This document shows, piece by piece, positions 60,780 to 64,000 of a stretch of 64,000 bases of DNA. The notes beneath the pieces are model-generated. The model saw nothing but the letters and a program-made list of their open reading frames with translations, was not told the origin of the DNA and ran no database searches. Both the position numbers and the translations under genes were made by a program. How positions within the stretch are numbered: the first letter of the stretch is position 1; the number at the start of each line of letters is the position of its first letter. The stretch comes from RYN-230 sp963793825 (GTDB taxonomy: Bacteria > Actinomycetota > Actinomycetes > Streptosporangiales > Streptosporangiaceae), in the NCBI GenBank assembly GCA_963793825.1, contig CAWCBE010000006.1:146377-210376 (forward strand). Direction: 5' to 3'.

Positions 60780-62957
60780 ATGAGGGACCCTAGCGACACC
60801 AGGGACATCGGTCCGCGGACCGGTTCTCCCCTGTGGAACTACATCACCGCCGTCACGGTGGCGGGTCTCGGTGCTCTGCTGGTCGCGGTCCGCGGCCTGC
60901 CCGGCTCGGGGGCCGGGCTGCTGGCCGGCCCGCTGATCTGGGTCATCGCCGCCCTGGCCCTGCTCGGCGAGCTCAAGAGGATCGTGACGCCGGGCAAATC
61001 CGGGCCCGATGCCGGCGCGGTCTCGGTGACCTTCTGCTTCGCCGCCCTGCTCTACTGGGGCTTCGGAGTCGCCGCGCTGCTCCGCGCGGTCACCACGCTC
61101 GTGGTCGCGCTCTGCGCACGCCGGGCGGTCTTCCGGGCGTTCTTCAACGTCGCCCAGCTCACCCTGAGCCTGGCCGCGGCGGGGGCGGTCCTCGCCGCGG
61201 CCCACGTCCACCCGTCGCCGTCGCGGCCCTGGGTCCCGGCCGGGGATCAGGTGGCCGTGGTCGGCCTGGCCGCGGCCGCCTACTTCGCCTGCAACTTCGT
61301 GCTGGTCGGCGTGGCCGGGGCGCTGCACGGGCGGGCACCCATCCTGGCCACCTTGCGCAAGGCCCTGCCGTACCAGGCGTTCGTCACCTTCGCGCTGCTG
61401 TCCGCGGCGCCGCTGGTGGTCGTGGTGATGAACCGCTCGGTGCTGCTGGTCCTGCTGTTCCTGCTCCCGCTCAGCGCGATCTACGCCAACGCCGCGATGT
61501 CGCTGAACCGCGAGTACCAGGCGCTGCACGACCAGCTGACCGGGCTGCCGAACCGCACGCTGCTGCTGCGCCGGACAGCTGAGGTCCTGGCCGAGGCCGG
61601 GCGCACCGGGGCCGGGTGCGGTTTCCTGCTCCTGGACCTGGACCGGTTCAAGGAAGTCAACGACACGCTCGGGCACCCGCTGGGGGACGAGCTGCTCCAG
61701 GTGATCGCCTACCGGCTGGCCCGCAGCGTGCGGCCGGGCGACGTGGTCGCCCGGCTCGGCGGCGACGAGTTCGCGGTGCTGCTGCCCGCCGTGGCCACCC
61801 TCAGCGTGGCCCGGGAGGTGGCCGCGCGGCTGCGCGCCGCGCTGGCCGAGCCCGTGCGGCTGGAGGGGATGTCGTTCGAGGTCGAGGCGAGCGTGGGCAT
61901 CGCCCTCTACCCGGACGACGGGACCACGGTGGAAGTGCTCCTGCAGCGCGCCGACGTGGCCATGTACCTGGCCAAGGAACGGCGCACCGGGATCGAGACG
62001 TACGTGGCCCGCGCGGACCGCTACTCCCCCGCGCGGCTGTCCCTCCTCGGTGACCTGCGCCGCGGCATCGACCAGGGTGAGTTCGAGCTGCACTACCAGC
62101 CCAAGGTGTTCATGGAGACCGGCCGGACCGCCGGCATGGAGGCGCTGCTGCGCTGGCGGCACCCGGACCGCGGGCTGATCGGGCCGCCGGAGTTCATCCC
62201 CCTGGCTGAGCAGTCCTTCCTGATGCAGGAGCTGACCGCGCACGTGGTCCAGCTCGCGCTCAGGCAGGCGTCGGCCTGGCGGCGCAGCGGGCTGGCCGCC
62301 CAGCTGTCGGTCAACGTCTCGCACCGCGACCTGCTGGACGGCGGCCTGGCCGCCACGATCGAGCACGAGCTGGCCGGTCAGGGCCTGCCTCCTGGCGCGC
62401 TGCTGCTGGAGATCAGTGAGCGGGCGCTGACCCGCGACGCCGCCGACATCGCGGGCGGGCTGAGCGCGCTGCGGTCGCTCGGCATCGAGCTCAGCGTGGA
62501 CGACTTCATGACCGGCTTCACGTCGGTGGGCCGCCTGAAGGAGATGTCCGTCGGCGAAGTGAAGATCGACCCGTCCTTCGTCGCGGGCGTGACCACCAAC
62601 CCGGACACTGAGCTGATCGTGCGCTCGGCGGTGCACCTGCTGCGCGGGCTCGGCATCCGGTCGGTGGCCGAGGGGGTCGAGTCTGCGCAGGTCGCGGCGG
62701 CCTTGCGGGGAATGGGCTGCGTCGCGGCCCAGGGCTGGCAGTTCAGCCGGCCGCTGAACGCGGCCGCCGCCACCGCCTGGCTGGCGCGGCAGCGCCCGGC
62801 CGCGGCCCCGGCCGAGGTGCCCGCCGCCGCCGCGCCGGTCCCGCCACCCGCCGCGGTGTCCGTCCCCGGCACCCTCCCGGGCGGCCTGCCGCCGGCTGCG
62901 CCCGCGCCGGACCCGGTGCCGGGGGACGACCGCCTGGACGCGGCGGCCCGGCCCTAA
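60780..62957 (+). CDS. Membrane-bound GGDEF-EAL protein (c-di-GMP)
   Basis: 725 residues. An N-terminal region of about seven membrane segments (from WNYITAVTVAGLGALLVAV to LLVLLFLLPLSAIYANAAM) is followed by a GGDEF domain with intact RLGGDEFAVL (Gly327-Phe331), and an EAL domain with MEALLRWRHP (Glu454). The EAL has VNVSHRDLLDGG, LEISERALT, DDFMTGFTS (instead of DDFGTGYSS), EVKIDPSFV and AEGVES, so metal ligands appear present but loop 6 is divergent. Both synthesis and breakdown are possible; net activity unclear. The location between ligA and gatC corresponds to the c-di-GMP gene at this position in Streptomyces (cdgF). Ends with a Pro/Ala tail. Confidence 0.92.
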   Translation: MRDPSDTRDIGPRTGSPLWNYITAVTVAGLGALLVAVRGLPGSGAGLLAGPLIWVIAALALLGELKRIVTPGKSGPDAGAVSVTFCFAALLYWGFGVAALLRAVTTLVVALCARRAVFRAFFNVAQLTLSLAAAGAVLAAAHVHPSPSRPWVPAGDQVAVVGLAAAAYFACNFVLVGVAGALHGRAPILATLRKALPYQAFVTFALLSAAPLVVVVMNRSVLLVLLFLLPLSAIYANAAMSLNREYQALHDQLTGLPNRTLLLRRTAEVLAEAGRTGAGCGFLLLDLDRFKEVNDTLGHPLGDELLQVIAYRLARSVRPGDVVARLGGDEFAVLLPAVATLSVAREVAARLRAALAEPVRLEGMSFEVEASVGIALYPDDGTTVEVLLQRADVAMYLAKERRTGIETYVARADRYSPARLSLLGDLRRGIDQGEFELHYQPKVFMETGRTAGMEALLRWRHPDRGLIGPPEFIPLAEQSFLMQELTAHVVQLALRQASAWRRSGLAAQLSVNVSHRDLLDGGLAATIEHELAGQGLPPGALLLEISERALTRDAADIAGGLSALRSLGIELSVDDFMTGFTSVGRLKEMSVGEVKIDPSFVAGVTTNPDTELIVRSAVHLLRGLGIRSVAEGVESAQVAAALRGMGCVAAQGWQFSRPLNAAAATAWLARQRPAAAPAEVPAAAAPVPPPAAVSVPGTLPGGLPPAAPAPDPVPGDDRLDAAARP

Positions 62958-62998
62958 TCCCGTCAGGCTGCTCCGGGCCCGGGCCTAGGATGGCATCC

Positions 62999-63291
62999 AT
63001 GTCCATTGCCCGCGCCGAAGTGGCCCACCTGGCCCGGCTGTCGAGACTGGCCCTGACCGACGAGGAACTCGATCACTTCGCGGTCCAGTCGACCAGATCA
63101 TCTCGGCCGTCGCGCGTGTCCAGGAGGTCGCCGCGGAGGGCATCCCGCCGACCTCGCACGCGGTCCCGGTGACCAACGTGCTCCGCGACGATGTCGAGCT
63201 GCCCTGCCTCGGGCCGGGCCAGGCACTGGCCGAGGCGCCCGCGGTCGAGCAGCAGCGTTTCCGGGTCCCGCGCATCCTGGCGGAGGATTGA
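62999..63291 (+). CDS. gatC: Asp/Glu-tRNA amidotransferase subunit C (one frameshift)
   Basis: Small subunit of the GatCAB amidotransferase. ATG 62999 gives MSIARAEVAHLARLSRLALT, then DEELDHFAVQ. A missing base near 63090 breaks the frame; corrected it goes on LDQIISAVARVQEVAAEGIP, PPTSHAVPVTNVLRDD and VEQQRFRVPRILAED, all standard. About 98 residues. gatA starts 3 bases after its stop. Confidence 0.88.
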
Positions 63292-63293
63292 GC

Positions 63294-64000
63294 ATGGATG
63301 GCGAACTGACCCGGCTCACCGGGCCGAGCTCTCGGCGGCGATGGGGCCGGCGAGGTGTCCGCGGTCGAGGTCACCGACGCGCACCTGGACCGGATCGCTG
63401 CGGTGGAGGACCGGCTGCACGCGTTCCTGCATGTCGCTGCGGACCGGGCCCGCGCCGTGGCCGGCCGCGTAGATGACCGGCGCAGTGCCGGGGACGTGCT
63501 CGGCCCGCTCGCCAGCGTGCCGCTGGCCCTCAAGGACGTGTTCACCACCACCGACATGCCGACCACCTGCGCCTCCCGCATCCTCGACAAGTGGCGGCAG
63601 CCGTACGACGCGACCGTGACCCGGCGGCTGCGCCAGGCGGCGTGGTGCTGCTGGGCAAGACCAACATGGACGAGTTCGCGATGGGCTCCTCCACCGAGAA
63701 CTCGGCGTTGGCCCGTCCCGCAACCCGTGGGACCTGGCCCGGGTGCCTGGTGGCTCGTCGGGCGGCTCGGCTCGGCGGTCGCGGGCTTCGAGGCGCCGCT
63801 GGGCATCGGCACCGACACCGGGGGGTCCATCCGGCAGCCCGCCGCGGTCTGCGGGATCGTCGGGGTCAAGCCGACCTACGGCGGCTCGTCCCGCTACGGT
63901 CTGATCGCCTTTGCCTCGTCACTGGACACCCCCGGGCCGCTGGCCCGGACGGTGCTGGACGCGGCGCTGCTGCACGAGGCAATCTCCGGGCACGACCCGT
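63294..64000 (+). CDS. gatA: Asp/Glu-tRNA amidotransferase subunit A, cut by window end, frameshifted
   Basis: Amidase-signature subunit that supplies ammonia to misacylated tRNA. ATG 63294 gives MDGELTRLTG, then VEVTDAHLDRIAAVEDRLHA and ASVPLALKDVFTTTDMPTTC with the catalytic Lys. KTNMDEFAMGSSTENSA and the Ser-rich signature GGSSGG (near 63750), with GIGTDTGGSIRQPAAVCGIV after it, complete the Ser-cisSer-Lys triad. Frameshifts near 63330, 63640, 63710 and 63765 look like sequence errors. The 3' half is outside the window. Confidence 0.9.

Noticed and set aside
58331..62636. Long minus-strand open frames opposite ligA (706 codons) and the GGDEF-EAL gene (677 codons)
   Set aside because: Same codon-bias artefact; low-complexity translations and overlap with certain genes.

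Overview
The window is a chromosomal segment from a high-GC actinomycete. The evidence is GC-rich codon use throughout, frequent GTG starts, TANNNT-type -10 boxes, and conserved actinobacterial blocks: sucCD-perM-like-purN-purH-folD, etfBA-cysteine desulfurase-mnmA, and methionine synthase-like-ligA-GGDEF/EAL-gatC-gatA. I cannot name a genus. A Streptosporangiales- or Frankia-like soil organism would fit. The sequence looks like a draft or metagenomic assembly: roughly the first 13 kb, parts of 15.9-18.4 kb, and the last 1 kb are full of single-base frameshifts in otherwise well-conserved genes. At 7.70 kb there is an unnatural T-run/A-run join. I read most of these as sequence errors rather than gene decay.

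Region 1 (0-6.4 kb, minus strand) is one operon for a CoxL form II-type molybdenum hydroxylase (coxS-coxL-coxM-coxG), followed by a small RpoA-CTD-like protein with a membrane segment, then kynureninase. Region 2 (6.5-13.6 kb) has a SnoaL-like protein, a PIG-L/LmbE deacetylase, a GH10 xylanase, an aldehyde dehydrogenase plus a saccharopine-dehydrogenase-like enzyme, and a divergent APC amino-acid permease. The last three are plausibly a lysine/diamine catabolic set. Region 3 (13.7-30.9 kb) is mostly housekeeping: pcrA helicase, an alpha/beta hydrolase, an IcmB-like B12-binding mutase subunit, an AbiEi/DUF559 protein, sucCD, a PerM-like membrane protein, purN, purH, folD, etfB, etfA, cysteine desulfurase and mnmA.

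Region 4 (30.9-57.2 kb) is accessory DNA between mnmA and the methionine-synthase/ligA block. It opens with an LpqY-SugABC-like sugar ABC operon that has undergone an almost exact 3.95-kb tandem duplication. The duplication produces an in-frame ATPase::binding-protein chimera at the junction and leaves a headless, frameshifted second binding-protein gene. Next come a metallophosphoesterase fused in frame to a ParB-like domain, a GH13 alpha-glucosidase and an SGNH hydrolase. A visibly AT-richer module follows, with two GntR/UTRA regulators, an MFS exporter, an IS4-family element that cuts off the tail of one regulator, and two paralogous tiny genes (20 and 22 codons) encoding peptides with the shared core QYRYEHYDP. 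Each tiny gene has a strong ribosome binding site, a recognisable promoter and a following hairpin. I consider this the best candidate for something undescribed. The island ends with a set of uncharacterised genes: a sigma-region-2-like protein, three membrane proteins, a 442-residue unknown protein and an OmpA-type lipoprotein.

Region 5 (57.2-64 kb) returns to core genes: methionine-synthase-like protein, ligA, a GGDEF-EAL protein, gatC, and gatA cut by the window edge. No rRNA, tRNA or CRISPR array was found.
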